DNA of 64,000 nucleotides from Pararhizobium_B sp963838155 (GTDB lineage: Bacteria > Pseudomonadota > Alphaproteobacteria > Rhizobiales > Rhizobiaceae), in contig CAWIQE010000036.1 in the NCBI GenBank assembly GCA_963838155.1, positions 124,001 through 188,000 on the forward strand, read 5' to 3'. Each line of letters begins with the position of its first letter. The stretch's first letter is position 1. Below the pieces are notes generated by a model, which was not told the DNA's origin, made no database searches, and saw only the letters and a list, made by a program, of their open reading frames with translations. The position numbers and the translations under genes were made by a program. This document shows, one piece after another, positions 1 through 8,420 of this stretch.

Positions 1-644
1 CCGGCGACGAGCGGCGCGATCATCTGCCAGAAGACGGCAAAGACCAGCCAGAGCGTCAGCGCCGCCAGCGCCGCCGTCGCCGGGGAGCGGAAGACGCTGG
101 AGAACCAGAGCGCCAGCGCCAGCCAGATCGTGCAGTAGGCGAGAGAGATCACCAGGAAGGCGATGCCGCGGGCGATCTCCTCGCCGCTTGGCGGTACGCC
201 GAGCATCAGGATGCCGAGCCCGGTGACCAGCAGCCAAAGCGTGACGATGCAGATCGCCAGCACGATCATGCCGCCGAGGAACTTGCCGGCGAGCAGCGCG
301 TCCCGGTAGATCGGCTGCGACAGGATGCGGCTCATGGTGCGCCGCTGGTATTCGCCGTTGACCGCGTCGAAGCCGAGCGCGATCGCCACCAGCGGCAGCA
401 GGAAGCCGAGGAAGCCCGCGAAGGAGGGAAGGGGGCTCTTCGCCGTGGTGAAGAGCCGCAGGAATAGGAAGGGATCGGCCCCGATGCTCTGCTTGATGTC
501 GCCGATCGCCGCATAGGTCGCGCCGACCGCCGTCAGCACCACGAGCAGCATCACGAAATGCATCCGCGCGCTCGTCATGTGGTCGGCGGCTTCCTTGAAG
601 GCCACGGTGGACACGCCGCGCCAGGGAGAACCTTCACGCCGCAT
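1..644 (-). CDS. ABC-2 type transporter permease (partial, C-terminus beyond the window)
   Basis: Membrane subunit of an ABC exporter-type complex. The visible N-terminal 214 residues show a short cytoplasmic start, a first membrane segment near residues 28-45 (HFVMLLVVLTAVGATY), a long extracytoplasmic stretch, and then several hydrophobic segments around the conserved-looking QRRTMSRILSQPI turn. This is the layout of ABC-2/NosY-like permeases. The start ATG at 644 overlaps the end of the upstream ATPase gene by 11 bases, so the two are translationally coupled. It is the third gene of an operon that begins with the NEW3-repeat protein. The substrate is unknown. The reading frame runs off the window, so total length cannot be judged. 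Confidence 0.85.
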   Translation of the reverse strand, partial: MRREGSPWRGVSTVAFKEAADHMTSARMHFVMLLVVLTAVGATYAAIGDIKQSIGADPFLFLRLFTTAKSPLPSFAGFLGFLLPLVAIALGFDAVNGEYQRRTMSRILSQPIYRDALLAGKFLGGMIVLAICIVTLWLLVTGLGILMLGVPPSGEEIARGIAFLVISLAYCTIWLALALWFSSVFRSPATAALAALTLWLVFAVFWQMIAPLVA

Positions 645-1572
645 CGCGCACCTCCTCGTAGTAGCGGGCATAGACGTCCTCGAGCGTCGGGCGGTGCATG
701 GTGAGCCGGACGAGGTTCCCGCCCCGCTCCGTCACGCGGCGCGCGACCTGCGGGCGGACGTCCGCCCCGGCGTGGAGATGGAAGAGCCGTTCGCCCGCCG
801 GCTCGACGCGCCCGACGGCCTCGATGTCGGAGAACGCCGTGGCCGGATCGATGCCGGAGGCTTCCAGCTCGATGACGAAGGTCCCGCCCATGACGTGAGA
901 GCGCAGGTCGTCGACGTCCCCCGTCAGCCCGATCCGGCCCCTGTGGATGAGGGCCACGCGGTCGCAGATCGTCTCCACCAGGGACAGCATGTGCGAGGAG
1001 AGCAGGATCGTCCGCCCGTCGTCGCGCAATTGCCGGATCAGGCCGAGAAGCTCGGCCGTCGACTGCGGGTCCAGCCCGTTCGTGGGCTCGTCAAGGATCG
1101 CCACCCGGCAATCCTTGACGAGCACCTCGGCCAGCCCCAGCCGCTGGTTCATGCCGTGCGAGAAGCCGCCGACCGCCCGGTCGGCGCTCTCCGTCAGCCG
1201 CACGCGCCGCAGGGCGTCGGCGATGCGGTCGTCCGCCTCGGCCCTGTCCAGGCCCATCAGCCGCGCCGTGTAGCGCAGGTTCTCGCGGGCCGTCATGGTT
1301 TCGTAGAAGCCGACCGAATCGGGCAGGTAGCCGACCGCCCTCTTGACCGCGAGCGGCTGGCGCAGCGGGTCGAGGCCCATCACGCCGACGTCTCCGGAGG
1401 TCGGTTCCGTCAGTCCGAGCAGTACGAGGATCATCGTCGTCTTGCCGGATCCGTTCGGGCCGAGCAGGCCGAACACCTCTCCGGGGTTCACGGTGAGATC
1501 AAGCCCGGCGACCGCATCGACGGCGCCGTAACGCTTGACGAGGTTCCTGACCTCGATGACGGGCCCGCTCAT
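634..1572 (-). CDS. ABC transporter ATP-binding protein (ABC-2 exporter type)
   Basis: Nucleotide-binding subunit, 312 residues, likely energising the adjacent ABC-2 permease. Walker A GPNGSGKTT is at residues 38-46 and Walker B VAILDEPT at 157-164. The signature loop is FSHGMNQRL (137-145) instead of canonical LSGGQ, a divergence common in CcmA/NosF-like ATPases. The roughly 80-residue C-terminal extension after the H-loop is also typical of that group. The start ATG at 1572 is chosen because it overlaps the stop of the preceding gene (ATGA) and is followed at once by the domain start MSGPVIEVRNLVKRYG; an upstream in-frame ATG would add 26 arginine-rich residues that look like translated antisense. 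It is the middle gene of a three-gene operon. Confidence 0.92.
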   Translation of the reverse strand: MSGPVIEVRNLVKRYGAVDAVAGLDLTVNPGEVFGLLGPNGSGKTTMILVLLGLTEPTSGDVGVMGLDPLRQPLAVKRAVGYLPDSVGFYETMTARENLRYTARLMGLDRAEADDRIADALRRVRLTESADRAVGGFSHGMNQRLGLAEVLVKDCRVAILDEPTNGLDPQSTAELLGLIRQLRDDGRTILLSSHMLSLVETICDRVALIHRGRIGLTGDVDDLRSHVMGGTFVIELEASGIDPATAFSDIEAVGRVEPAGERLFHLHAGADVRPQVARRVTERGGNLVRLTMHRPTLEDVYARYYEEVRDAA

Positions 1573-2777
1573 CTGCGGCCGTACCTGCGCACGCCGACGG
1601 CCATGACCACGAGGGCGGCGGCGATCACGCCGAGACCCGTCGCGCCCCACAGCGTCGAGGTCTCGACCGTCACGCGGAACTGCGCGTCGTCGCTCGTGCC
1701 CTTGCCGCTCGCCCTGACGTCGAGCATGTAGTCGCCGGCGACCGCCTTGTCGGAGGGCGTGACGTGGACGGAGACCTGCGCCTTGCCGTTCGGCGCGATC
1801 GAGGGCAGCGTCTTCGGTTCCGTCTCGATCTTCCAGCCCGAGGGGGGATTGGCGGTGACCTTGACGTTCTCGGCCGCCTTGCTGCCGTTGTTCAGCACGG
1901 TGAAGGTGAAGTCGCGCTCCTTGCCGGCCGTCGCGCTGCCGGAGAGCCGGCCGTTCGGGCCCGCAAGGCCGATCTTCGCGGCGCCCTCGATGTCGAGCCG
2001 CACGGGAGCGGTGGCGCTGGCGACGGCGGACTGGGCGGCGAGCTGCACCTTGTAGTGCCCCGCGGCCGCGTCGTCGGGCGGCGTCACCTTCGCCTTGATC
2101 GTCTTCGACGCGCCGGCCTTCAGCGGGATGCTGGCGATCTGCTGCGAATTGTAGCCCTGGGTGAACGTGACCTCGAAGCCGTCCGGCGCCTTGGCCGAAA
2201 GGTTGACGACGGTGTCCTTGAGGCTGTCGTTCTTGAGGTCCGCCTCGTAGCTGAAGGAGGTCTTGGCGGTGCCCTGGAGCTCGGGAAGCTTCGGATCCAG
2301 CTCGAGGCGCGCCGCCTTCGCCGCGGTGAGCTTCAGCTCGATCGGCAGCGTCAGCGTCTGCGAGCCGGCCTTGCCGACGATCCGGAAGTCGTAGCTGCCC
2401 GCCTTGGCGTCCTTGGGCGGCGTCAGCTTCAGCGAGAAGCTCTTGCCGGCGTCCGTGTCCACCATCGCGGCAGAGACGTCGGATCCCCCTCCGACGAACT
2501 CGGATTTCCAGCCGGACGGCACGCCGTCCACCGAAAGCGCCACGCGCTGCGGCGGCAGCGCCTTGTTCTGGAGGTTGAGATCGATGTTGACGGAACTGCC
2601 GACGTCCGCGCTGCGGCTCGGGAACCCCGTGGTGAGCCAGAGCCCCCTCAGCTTGTCCGGCTGCGTCGTCGCGCTGCCCCCGGCGCCGTCCGCGGTCTGC
2701 GCCAGGACCGGCACCGCAAGCAATGCCGAGGCCCCCGCGATCACGATTGCCGATAGCAGTCTTCGCCCATGAAACAT
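1569..2777 (-). CDS. Secreted/membrane-anchored NEW3-repeat protein of an ABC exporter operon
   Basis: A 402-residue extracytoplasmic protein. It has a signal peptide (MFHGRRLL followed by a hydrophobic core, cleavage near AQ at 26-27). Three similar beta-rich units lie at roughly 45-148, 158-263 and 270-371. Each ends in the same pattern: TPPKDAKAGSYDF, TPPDDAAAGHYKV, TPSDKAVAGDYML. This is the NEW3 (alpha-galactosidase-associated, COG1470-like) fold. A C-terminal membrane helix (about 376-396) ends in RRYGRR, so most of the protein faces outward with a single anchor. The start ATG at 2777 has a GGGAGA ribosome site. It overlaps the ATPase start by four bases and is the first gene of the operon. 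The domain assignment is from pattern recognition; the substrate and partner are not known. Confidence 0.85.
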   Translation of the reverse strand: MFHGRRLLSAIVIAGASALLAVPVLAQTADGAGGSATTQPDKLRGLWLTTGFPSRSADVGSSVNIDLNLQNKALPPQRVALSVDGVPSGWKSEFVGGGSDVSAAMVDTDAGKSFSLKLTPPKDAKAGSYDFRIVGKAGSQTLTLPIELKLTAAKAARLELDPKLPELQGTAKTSFSYEADLKNDSLKDTVVNLSAKAPDGFEVTFTQGYNSQQIASIPLKAGASKTIKAKVTPPDDAAAGHYKVQLAAQSAVASATAPVRLDIEGAAKIGLAGPNGRLSGSATAGKERDFTFTVLNNGSKAAENVKVTANPPSGWKIETEPKTLPSIAPNGKAQVSVHVTPSDKAVAGDYMLDVRASGKGTSDDAQFRVTVETSTLWGATGLGVIAAALVVMAVGVRRYGRR

Positions 2778-2812
2778 ATGTGTCTCCCGCGACCTAAAAC
2801 CAGTGTTTTCAG

Positions 2813-2849
2813 GCGCTTCCCGAATGACCCGAGAAAGTCGGAAGCGCCG
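2813..2849. repeat. Inverted repeat in the 5' leader of the NEW3 operon
   Basis: GGCGCTTCC at 2813-2821 pairs perfectly with GGAAGCGCC at 2841-2849, leaving a 19-base loop. Read on the minus strand, the right arm is followed by TGAAAACA. This resembles the GGAAGCGCGTAAAAACA part of the RIME-like elements found elsewhere in the window, so it may be a diverged relative. It could equally be a leader hairpin upstream of the gene starting at 2777. Confidence 0.4.
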
Positions 2850-2931
2850 GCAGGAGCCAAAAACGGTCCGGAATGTGGCCAAAATGCGGAAATAATATTA
2901 CAAGCCCGTAAGGTGGCCCGAACGAATTGTC

Positions 2932-2951
2932 GCGCCCCTCGCGAGGGGCGC
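2932..2951 (-). terminator. GC-rich hairpin 3' of livM
   Basis: GCGCCCCT (2932-2939) and AGGGGCGC (2944-2951) form a perfect 8-bp stem with a CGCG loop, 23 bases past the livM stop codon. The downstream tract on the minus strand (GACAATTCGTT) is only weakly T-rich, so it is a likely but imperfect intrinsic terminator separating the liv genes from the NEW3 operon. Confidence 0.5.
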
Positions 2952-2974
2952 TTCACGTTGTCGCGGCGGCCGCC

Positions 2975-4273
2975 TCAGTGCCGGGCCTGGGGCTCCGGCA
3001 GGATGCCGCGGGGCGCGTAGCGCAGCACGAGCGTGATGGTCAGTCCGACGACGAACACCCGCATCTGCAGGGCGCGGCTGTCGAGGTCTGACGGCGGGTT
3101 CCAACCGACCCATTCGTGGCCGTAATATGCCGCCAGGTGGAAGAGCCACAGCGCGACCGGCTGCGAGATGGTCCAGACGATGTAGACGAAGACTGCGCCG
3201 AAGATCGCCCCGCGATTGTTCCCCGCCCCGCCGAGGATGACCATGACCCAGACCAGGAAGGTGTGGTTGAGGTCGAGAAAGGCGGAGGGATCGTAGATCT
3301 GGGCGAAATGAATGAGCATCGCCCCGCCGATCCCCATCGGGATGCAGCCCAGCACGAAGATTTCGAGCCGCCGCCGGGTCACGTCCTTGCCCATGGCTTC
3401 GGCGGCGTCCTCGTTGTCGCGGATGGCCCGCATCATGCGGCCCCAGGGCGCGTAGTAGGCGCGCTGCAGGAGCAGGTAGATCAGCGCCATGACCACGGCG
3501 ACGGCGATCAGGTACATCGAGCGGGCGAAGAGAAAGTCGCCGTTCGAGACGGTCGGCGTCGGCCAGGGCAGGGGCGAGACCGTCAGCGTGCCGCGGGTCA
3601 ACCAGTCGGCGTTCTTGAGGAACGTCTTGATGATCTGCGCGATGCCGAGTGTCGCGATGGCGAGATAGTCCGACCTCAGTCCCAGGCAGATCTTGCCCAC
3701 CGCCCAGGCGATCGCGGCGGCGACCGCGCCCGCGGCCGCCCAGCCGATCGGCACCGGCAGCCCGAGACCGCCCATCCAGCCGCTGGCGCCCTCGATCGCG
3801 TGCGACATGCGAGTCATGTGCGCGGAGACGACGACGAACGAGACGATGATGACGACCGCGACGATGACACCCTTCAGCCGGCGCCCGATGCCGATCGCGT
3901 CGGCCCTGTTCGCCACGTAGATCGCCCCGCCGCACAGCGCCAGCTTGAGAACGAGGAGGGCCGCCAGCTCCGGCCCGCCCGATGCCCAGAACTTCGGGTT
4001 GGCCGGGAACGACACCAGCATCGAGGTCGCGGCGCCTGCGGCGATGAACCCCATGACGCCGACGTTGAAGAGGCCCGCATAGCCCCACTGGATCGTCAGC
4101 CCGAGCGTCAGCACGGCATAGCAGGCCGCCTCGACCAGGACGCGCACCGAATAGACGCTGCCCTGGCTCAGGAAGACGGCGAGGACGATGAGGGCGAGCG
4201 CCGAAAAGGCCAGGAGATCGCGGCGCCCGTCCCCGGCGGGGCCCCGTGCCGGCTGCGTGGACGTCTCCGCCAT
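2975..4273 (-). CDS. livM: Branched-chain amino acid-type ABC transporter permease LivM
   Basis: Second inner-membrane permease of a hydrophobic-amino-acid-transporter (HAAT) family importer, 432 residues, close to E. coli LivM. About ten hydrophobic segments are visible. The typical LivM core is present, with the sequences WGYAGLFNVGVMGFIAAGA, SDYLAIATLGIAQIIK and MIRAIRDNEDAAEAMGKD (cytoplasmic EAA-like loop). The ATG at 4273, two bases after the livH stop, is chosen; upstream in-frame sequence lies inside livH and is antisense-like. It is the last gene of the livG-F-H-M order. An insertion between the first and middle membrane segments (roughly residues 90-180) makes it somewhat longer than many rhizobial LivM proteins. 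The substrate could be a branched-chain amino acid, an amide or urea. Confidence 0.9.
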   Translation of the reverse strand: MAETSTQPARGPAGDGRRDLLAFSALALIVLAVFLSQGSVYSVRVLVEAACYAVLTLGLTIQWGYAGLFNVGVMGFIAAGAATSMLVSFPANPKFWASGGPELAALLVLKLALCGGAIYVANRADAIGIGRRLKGVIVAVVIIVSFVVVSAHMTRMSHAIEGASGWMGGLGLPVPIGWAAAGAVAAAIAWAVGKICLGLRSDYLAIATLGIAQIIKTFLKNADWLTRGTLTVSPLPWPTPTVSNGDFLFARSMYLIAVAVVMALIYLLLQRAYYAPWGRMMRAIRDNEDAAEAMGKDVTRRRLEIFVLGCIPMGIGGAMLIHFAQIYDPSAFLDLNHTFLVWVMVILGGAGNNRGAIFGAVFVYIVWTISQPVALWLFHLAAYYGHEWVGWNPPSDLDSRALQMRVFVVGLTITLVLRYAPRGILPEPQARH

Positions 4274-4275
4274 CT

Positions 4276-5268
4276 CTAGAAGACCTTTCCCTTGAAGATG
4301 CCCGTCGGGCGGTAGATGAGGACGACGATCAGGATGAGGAACGGAATCATCAGCTTGTACTCCGTCGGCACCAGCGCGAGGTTGGCCGGCAGGTCGAACC
4401 ACAGCACCGGCTTCAGCGGGCGCAGCAGGATCGACCAGTTGAAGACGGCGAGCGATTCGCACATGCCGACCAGGAACCCGCCGGCGATCGCCCCGTAGGG
4501 CTGGCCGATGCCGCCGACGATCGTCGCCGCGAAGATCGGCAGCAGGATGTTGAACGACAGGTCCGGCTTGAGCGCGACGTCCATGGAGAGCAGCGTGCCC
4601 GCCGCGCAGGCCAGCGCGCCGGCGATGATCCAGGTCGCCCAGACCACGTGCTGGGTATTGATGCCGGTGATCCGCGCGAGGTCCGGATTGTCCGAGACGG
4701 CCCGCATCGCCTTGCCGAGGCGGGTGCGCGTCAGGAAATAGTGCAGCCCGACCACCGCGACGGCGGTGAACGCGAAGAGGATGACCTGCGGTTCGGTGAG
4801 CACGATCGGCCGGTGCGCGTCGGGAAGGCGGAAGTAGAAGATCGCCTTGCCCCGGTCGATGAACATGTTGCGCGACTGGACGCCGGCGAACAGGCGTATG
4901 ACCCCCTGCAGCATCAGCGTGACGCCGACCGACGCCATGACCAGCACGACCGGCCGGGCACCGGCGTCGCGCAAGGGCTTGTAGAAGACCTTGTCGAGGC
5001 CGATGGCGATCGCCGCCGTCAGCGCCATGGCGGGAAACATGCCGATGAAGACGAGGGCCAGCGGCGAATGGAAGCCGGAGGCCTTGATGAGCGCGGCGAG
5101 GATCAGCGAGACGAACGCCCCCATCGTCATCATGTCGCCATGGGCGAAATGGGCGAAGCGCAAAATGCCGAAGACGAGCGTGACGCCGATGGCGCCGAGC
5201 GCGTAGATGGAGCCGATGATCAGCCCGGCGATCAGCCCGTTGTCGATGAAGAAGACGAGATCGTTCAA
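4276..5268 (-). CDS. livH: Branched-chain amino acid-type ABC transporter permease LivH
   Basis: First permease of the HAAT importer, 330 residues, with about eight membrane segments. LivH hallmarks are visible: an N-terminal NGLIAGLIIGSIYALGAIGV, then GILRFAHFAHGDMM, the cytoplasmic KAMRAVSDNPDLARITGI loop and GGIGQPYGAIAGGFLVG. The start is a TTG at 5268 with a GAGG ribosome site eight bases upstream; no better ATG lies nearby. It lies 57 bases downstream of livF and two bases upstream of livM. Between TM2 and TM3 there is a moderately long loop containing a DRGKAIFYFRLPDAHRPI stretch, as in some urea/amide-type HAAT permeases. Confidence 0.9.
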   Translation of the reverse strand: MNDLVFFIDNGLIAGLIIGSIYALGAIGVTLVFGILRFAHFAHGDMMTMGAFVSLILAALIKASGFHSPLALVFIGMFPAMALTAAIAIGLDKVFYKPLRDAGARPVVLVMASVGVTLMLQGVIRLFAGVQSRNMFIDRGKAIFYFRLPDAHRPIVLTEPQVILFAFTAVAVVGLHYFLTRTRLGKAMRAVSDNPDLARITGINTQHVVWATWIIAGALACAAGTLLSMDVALKPDLSFNILLPIFAATIVGGIGQPYGAIAGGFLVGMCESLAVFNWSILLRPLKPVLWFDLPANLALVPTEYKLMIPFLILIVVLIYRPTGIFKGKVF

Positions 5269-5325
5269 ACGCTTTGCCTCATTTCCCCTTTTGCCGGCAC
5301 CGCTTTCCCCGCGCCGGCCGCCGCG

Positions 5326-6030
5326 TCAGCCCCCCAGGAAACTGCGCGCGACCTCCGGATTGTCGAGAAGGTTTCGCCCCGTGTCCGTGTAGGAGTTCCG
5401 CCCGTTGGCCAGCACGAAGCCCTTGTGCGCGATCGCCAGCGCCTGCTTCGCGTTCTGCTCCACCATCGCGACGGTCACGCCGGTCGCGTTGATGGCCAGC
5501 ACCCGGTCGAAGATCACCGACATGAACATCGGCGACAGGCCCGCCGTCGGCTCGTCGAGCAGGATCAGCTTCGGCTCGATCATCATCGCCCGCCCGAAGG
5601 CCACCATCTGCCGCTGCCCGCCCGACAGTTCGCCCGCCGGCTGCCGCCGCTTGCCCTTCAGGTCCGGGAAGATCTCGTAGACGTTGTCCATGACCGCGGA
5701 ATAGTCGTCGCGGCGCGTATAGGCGCCCATCTCCAGGTTTTCCTGGACGGACAGCGACGGGAAGACGTTCGATTCCTGCGGCACGAAGGCGATCCGGTGG
5801 GCGGCGAGCTTTTCCGAGCGGATGCCGGTGATGTCGTTCCCCTCGAAGCGGATCGAGCCGCCCGTGACGGTGAGCATGCCGAAGATCGCCTTCAGCATGG
5901 TCGACTTGCCGGCGCCGTTCGGCCCGACGATGACGCCGATCTCGCCCGCCTCGAGCGCCATGTTGACGCCCTTGAGGATGGTCATCTGCCCGTAGCCGGC
6001 GGTGAGGTCGCTGATGTCGAGCAGGCTCAT
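5326..6030 (-). CDS. livF: ABC transporter ATP-binding protein LivF
   Basis: ATPase subunit of the liv-type importer, 234 residues, the usual LivF length. Walker A GPNGAGKST lies at 36-44, the signature is LSGGQRQMVAFGRAM and Walker B is LILLDEPTAGLSP; the LivF-type PTAGLSPMFM follows. The start ATG at 6030 overlaps the livG stop as ATGA, indicating translational coupling; a longer frame exists upstream but is antisense to livG. It is followed by livH after a 57-base gap that encodes nothing evident. Confidence 0.93.
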   Translation of the reverse strand: MSLLDISDLTAGYGQMTILKGVNMALEAGEIGVIVGPNGAGKSTMLKAIFGMLTVTGGSIRFEGNDITGIRSEKLAAHRIAFVPQESNVFPSLSVQENLEMGAYTRRDDYSAVMDNVYEIFPDLKGKRRQPAGELSGGQRQMVAFGRAMMIEPKLILLDEPTAGLSPMFMSVIFDRVLAINATGVTVAMVEQNAKQALAIAHKGFVLANGRNSYTDTGRNLLDNPEVARSFLGG

Positions 6031-6845
6031 GCCGGCGCCCCCGCCGCCGGGGACGAGGGGGACGTCGTCGCGTGGCCCGTCGGGGAGCCGCCGAAATAGG
6101 CCTCGATGACCGCCTCGTTCTTCTGGATCTCGCCGATGTGCCCCTCGGCCATCACGCTGCCGGCGGCCATCACGATGACCGGATCGCAGAGCCGGGCGAT
6201 GAGGTCCATGTCGTGCTCGATGACGAAGAAGGTGTATCCGAGTTCCTGGTTCAGCCGCTCGATGTTGGACGCGAGGTCGTTGAGGAGCGTGCGGTTGACG
6301 CCGGCCGCGATCTCGTCCAGCAACACCACCCTGGCGTCGGCCATCATCGTGCGGCCGAGCTCGAGCAGCTTCTTCTGGCCGCCGGAAAGATTCCCGGCGA
6401 GCTCGTTCTTCACATGCGTGATCTTGAGGAAGTCGAGCACCTCCTCGGCCTTGCGCCGGATTGCCGCCTCCTCGCGCGCGACGCGCCCCGGCTGCAGCCA
6501 CGCAGACGCGAGCCGTTCGCCGCTCTGCCGCCCCGGCACCATCATCAGGTTCTCCGTGACCGTCATGTTGGAGAACTCGTGGGCGATCTGGAAGGTGCGC
6601 AGCAGGCCCCGCGAAAAGAGCGCGTGCGCCGGCAGCCCCGTCGCGTCCTCCCCGTCGACCAGGATCCTGCCCGAGGTCGGGGAGAGGTTGCCCGCGACCA
6701 TGTTGAAGAGGGTCGACTTGCCCGCGCCGTTCGGTCCGATGAGGCCCGTGACCGATCCGGCCTCGACCGACAGCGAACAGTCGCTCACGGCCAGGAAGCC
6801 GCCGAAGCGCTTCGACACGCTCTGAACTTCGATGATGGCGTTCAT
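6027..6845 (-). CDS. livG: ABC transporter ATP-binding protein LivG
   Basis: First gene of the liv-type operon, 272 residues. Walker A GPNGAGKST is at 37-45, the signature LSGGQKKLLELG begins at 153 and Walker B VVLLDE is at 173-178. The residue after DE is Ile (DEIAAGVNRTL) where most LivG proteins have Pro (DEPAAGLNP). The D-loop is also non-standard, which marks a distinct LivG subgroup. The start ATG at 6845 begins MNAIIEVQSVSKRFGG, the normal ATPase start. No periplasmic binding protein gene accompanies the operon inside this window, so the cognate receptor is probably encoded elsewhere. The promoter should lie in 6846-7245. Confidence 0.92.
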   Translation of the reverse strand: MNAIIEVQSVSKRFGGFLAVSDCSLSVEAGSVTGLIGPNGAGKSTLFNMVAGNLSPTSGRILVDGEDATGLPAHALFSRGLLRTFQIAHEFSNMTVTENLMMVPGRQSGERLASAWLQPGRVAREEAAIRRKAEEVLDFLKITHVKNELAGNLSGGQKKLLELGRTMMADARVVLLDEIAAGVNRTLLNDLASNIERLNQELGYTFFVIEHDMDLIARLCDPVIVMAAGSVMAEGHIGEIQKNEAVIEAYFGGSPTGHATTSPSSPAAGAPA

Positions 6846-7245
6846 TCGTTCCCTGCGGCGGTTTCGTCGTGCCGCCGTTCGTCTTCGTCTGTCTTTCGTC
6901 CTGTGCCCGGCAGCCGATTGCCCTCGGCCGTCTGGCGGCTCATGCATTAGCATCGGTGCCATTGCCTGTGAAGCTTTCAGGCCCTCTCCGGCCCCCCGGA
7001 GCGCACCGAATGACAGGTTTTCGCCGTCGCGCCGTCACTTTGATGACGCCGGAGCGGCATAATTCCCGCCGTTATCGCGAAAAAAAAGGGAAGTTCCCGG
7101 GTAAAACTGCAATTTTTGGTGGAAACAGCGTCGGCTGCTTTGTTAGGCTCTTGTCGGTAAAAGACAAAAAAATGGCAATGGGAGCCTCGAAATTGGCCTT
7201 TCGATGTGGTTCATTGTTAAAAAAGCAAATGACAAGGGAACAGCG
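6846..7245. promoter_or_regulatory. Divergent intergenic region between livG and the polyamine-type operon
   Basis: About 400 bases without a credible gene. The half next to livG is GC-rich. The half next to the plus-strand operon (about 7060-7235) is clearly A/T-rich relative to the window, as expected for promoters. Small dyads are visible: GGGAA-G-TTCCC near 7090, TTGTC-N7-GACAA near 7151 and TCGAAA-N6-TTTCGA at 7187-7204. No sigma-70 box pair is convincing enough to call. The region must carry the control sites of both operons. Confidence 0.5.
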
Positions 7246-8340
7246 ATGGCAGAACAGCGAGGGGCCGAAGTCCAGTTCGACAAGGTCCAGAAAAGCTATG
7301 ACGGGGAAACGCTGGTCGTTCACGAACTGAACCTCAAGATCGAGCGGGGCGAGTTTCTGACCATGCTTGGTCCGTCGGGATCGGGGAAGACGACTTGCCT
7401 GATGATGCTCGCGGGATTCGAGCCGGCCACCGCCGGGGAGATCTTCCTGAACGGGCAGCCGATCAACGACGTGCCGCCGCACAAGCGCGGCATCGGCATG
7501 GTCTTCCAGAACTACGCCCTGTTTCCGCACATGACCGTGGCGGAGAACCTGGCCTTTCCGCTGCAGGTGCGCGGCATCGACAAGGCGACCCAGCAGCAGA
7601 AGATCAGGCGGGCGCTGGAAATGGTCGAGCTGCCGCAGTTCGGCAACCGCCGGCCGGCACAGCTCTCCGGCGGGCAGCAGCAGCGCGTCGCCGTGGCGCG
7701 GGCGCTGGTGTTCGAGCCGGAACTGATCCTGATGGACGAGCCGCTCGGCGCCCTCGACAAGCAGCTGCGCGAGCAGATGCAGTACGAAATCAAGCACATC
7801 CACGAGAACCTCGGCGTCAGCGTGGTCTACGTGACCCACGACCAGACCGAGGCTCTGACCATGTCGGACCGCGTGGCGGTCTTCAACGCCGGCATCATCC
7901 AGCAGCTGTCGACGCCGGACCAGCTCTACGAAGCGCCCCAGAACTCCTTCGTGGCGCAGTTCATCGGCGAGAACAACAAGCTGACCGGCAAGGTGGAGTC
8001 CATGAACGGCTCCGTCTGCGACGTGCGGCTTGCCGACGGCACGCTCCTGAAGGCCGAGAAGGTCAACGTCGGCAGCGTCGGCGACGCGACGACGATCTCG
8101 CTGAGGCCGGAGCGCGTGGAATTCGACGACGTCGAGGGCATGGACAACGTCGTCTCCGGACGGATCGAGGAGATGATCTATCTCGGCGACCACATCCGCG
8201 TCCGGATGAACGTTGCCGGCAACCCGGAATTCGTCGTCAAGGTCCGCAACCGGGGCCAGAGACGGGCGCTCGAGGAAGGTCAAACGACGCAGATCGGCTG
8301 GGCATCCAGTGACTGCAAGGCACTGGATGCCGTGGCCTGA
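7246..8340 (+). CDS. Polyamine-type ABC transporter ATP-binding protein (PotA-like)
   Basis: ATPase of a spermidine/putrescine (PotABCD-type) importer, 364 residues. Walker A GPSGSGKTT is at 42-50, the signature LSGGQQQR at 140-147 and Walker B LILMDE at 160-165, followed by PLGALDKQLR. A TOBE regulatory domain fills the C-terminal part (about 290-355; TISLRPERVEF). The ATG at 7246 is chosen because AAGGGA lies just upstream and the protein aligns from MAEQRGAEVQFDKV; an in-frame ATG 42 bases further up has no ribosome site. It is the first of four co-oriented genes forming a complete importer. Polyamine specificity is inferred from family resemblance and gene order, not from binding residues. 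Confidence 0.92.
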   Translation: MAEQRGAEVQFDKVQKSYDGETLVVHELNLKIERGEFLTMLGPSGSGKTTCLMMLAGFEPATAGEIFLNGQPINDVPPHKRGIGMVFQNYALFPHMTVAENLAFPLQVRGIDKATQQQKIRRALEMVELPQFGNRRPAQLSGGQQQRVAVARALVFEPELILMDEPLGALDKQLREQMQYEIKHIHENLGVSVVYVTHDQTEALTMSDRVAVFNAGIIQQLSTPDQLYEAPQNSFVAQFIGENNKLTGKVESMNGSVCDVRLADGTLLKAEKVNVGSVGDATTISLRPERVEFDDVEGMDNVVSGRIEEMIYLGDHIRVRMNVAGNPEFVVKVRNRGQRRALEEGQTTQIGWASSDCKALDAVA

Positions 8341-8347
8341 AAGTGTG

Positions 8348-8398
8348 CGGTGAACGTTTCACCGGCGCATAATAAGCCGCCGGACCAGGACGTCCGGC
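8348..8398 (+). promoter_or_regulatory. Double hairpin between the ATPase and binding-protein genes
   Basis: Two stem-loops lie back to back in the 80-base gap: CGGTGAA-CGT-TTCACCG (8348-8364) and GCCGGAC-N6-GTCCGGC (8379-8398). They precede the GGGAGA ribosome site of the binding-protein gene. Such intercistronic stems commonly protect or process mRNA so that the binding protein is made in excess; that role is inferred. Confidence 0.45.
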
Positions 8399-8420
8399 AC
8401 CACAACCGAGGGAGAACTCG

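Noticed and set aside
4246..6099. Long plus-strand open frame antisense to livH and livF (also similar ones at 577-1731, 3116-4279, 11894-15646, 20444-22690, 44807-47170)
   Set aside because: These are mirror frames of real genes in high-GC DNA: Arg/Asp/His/Gly-rich, no domain pattern and no ribosome site.
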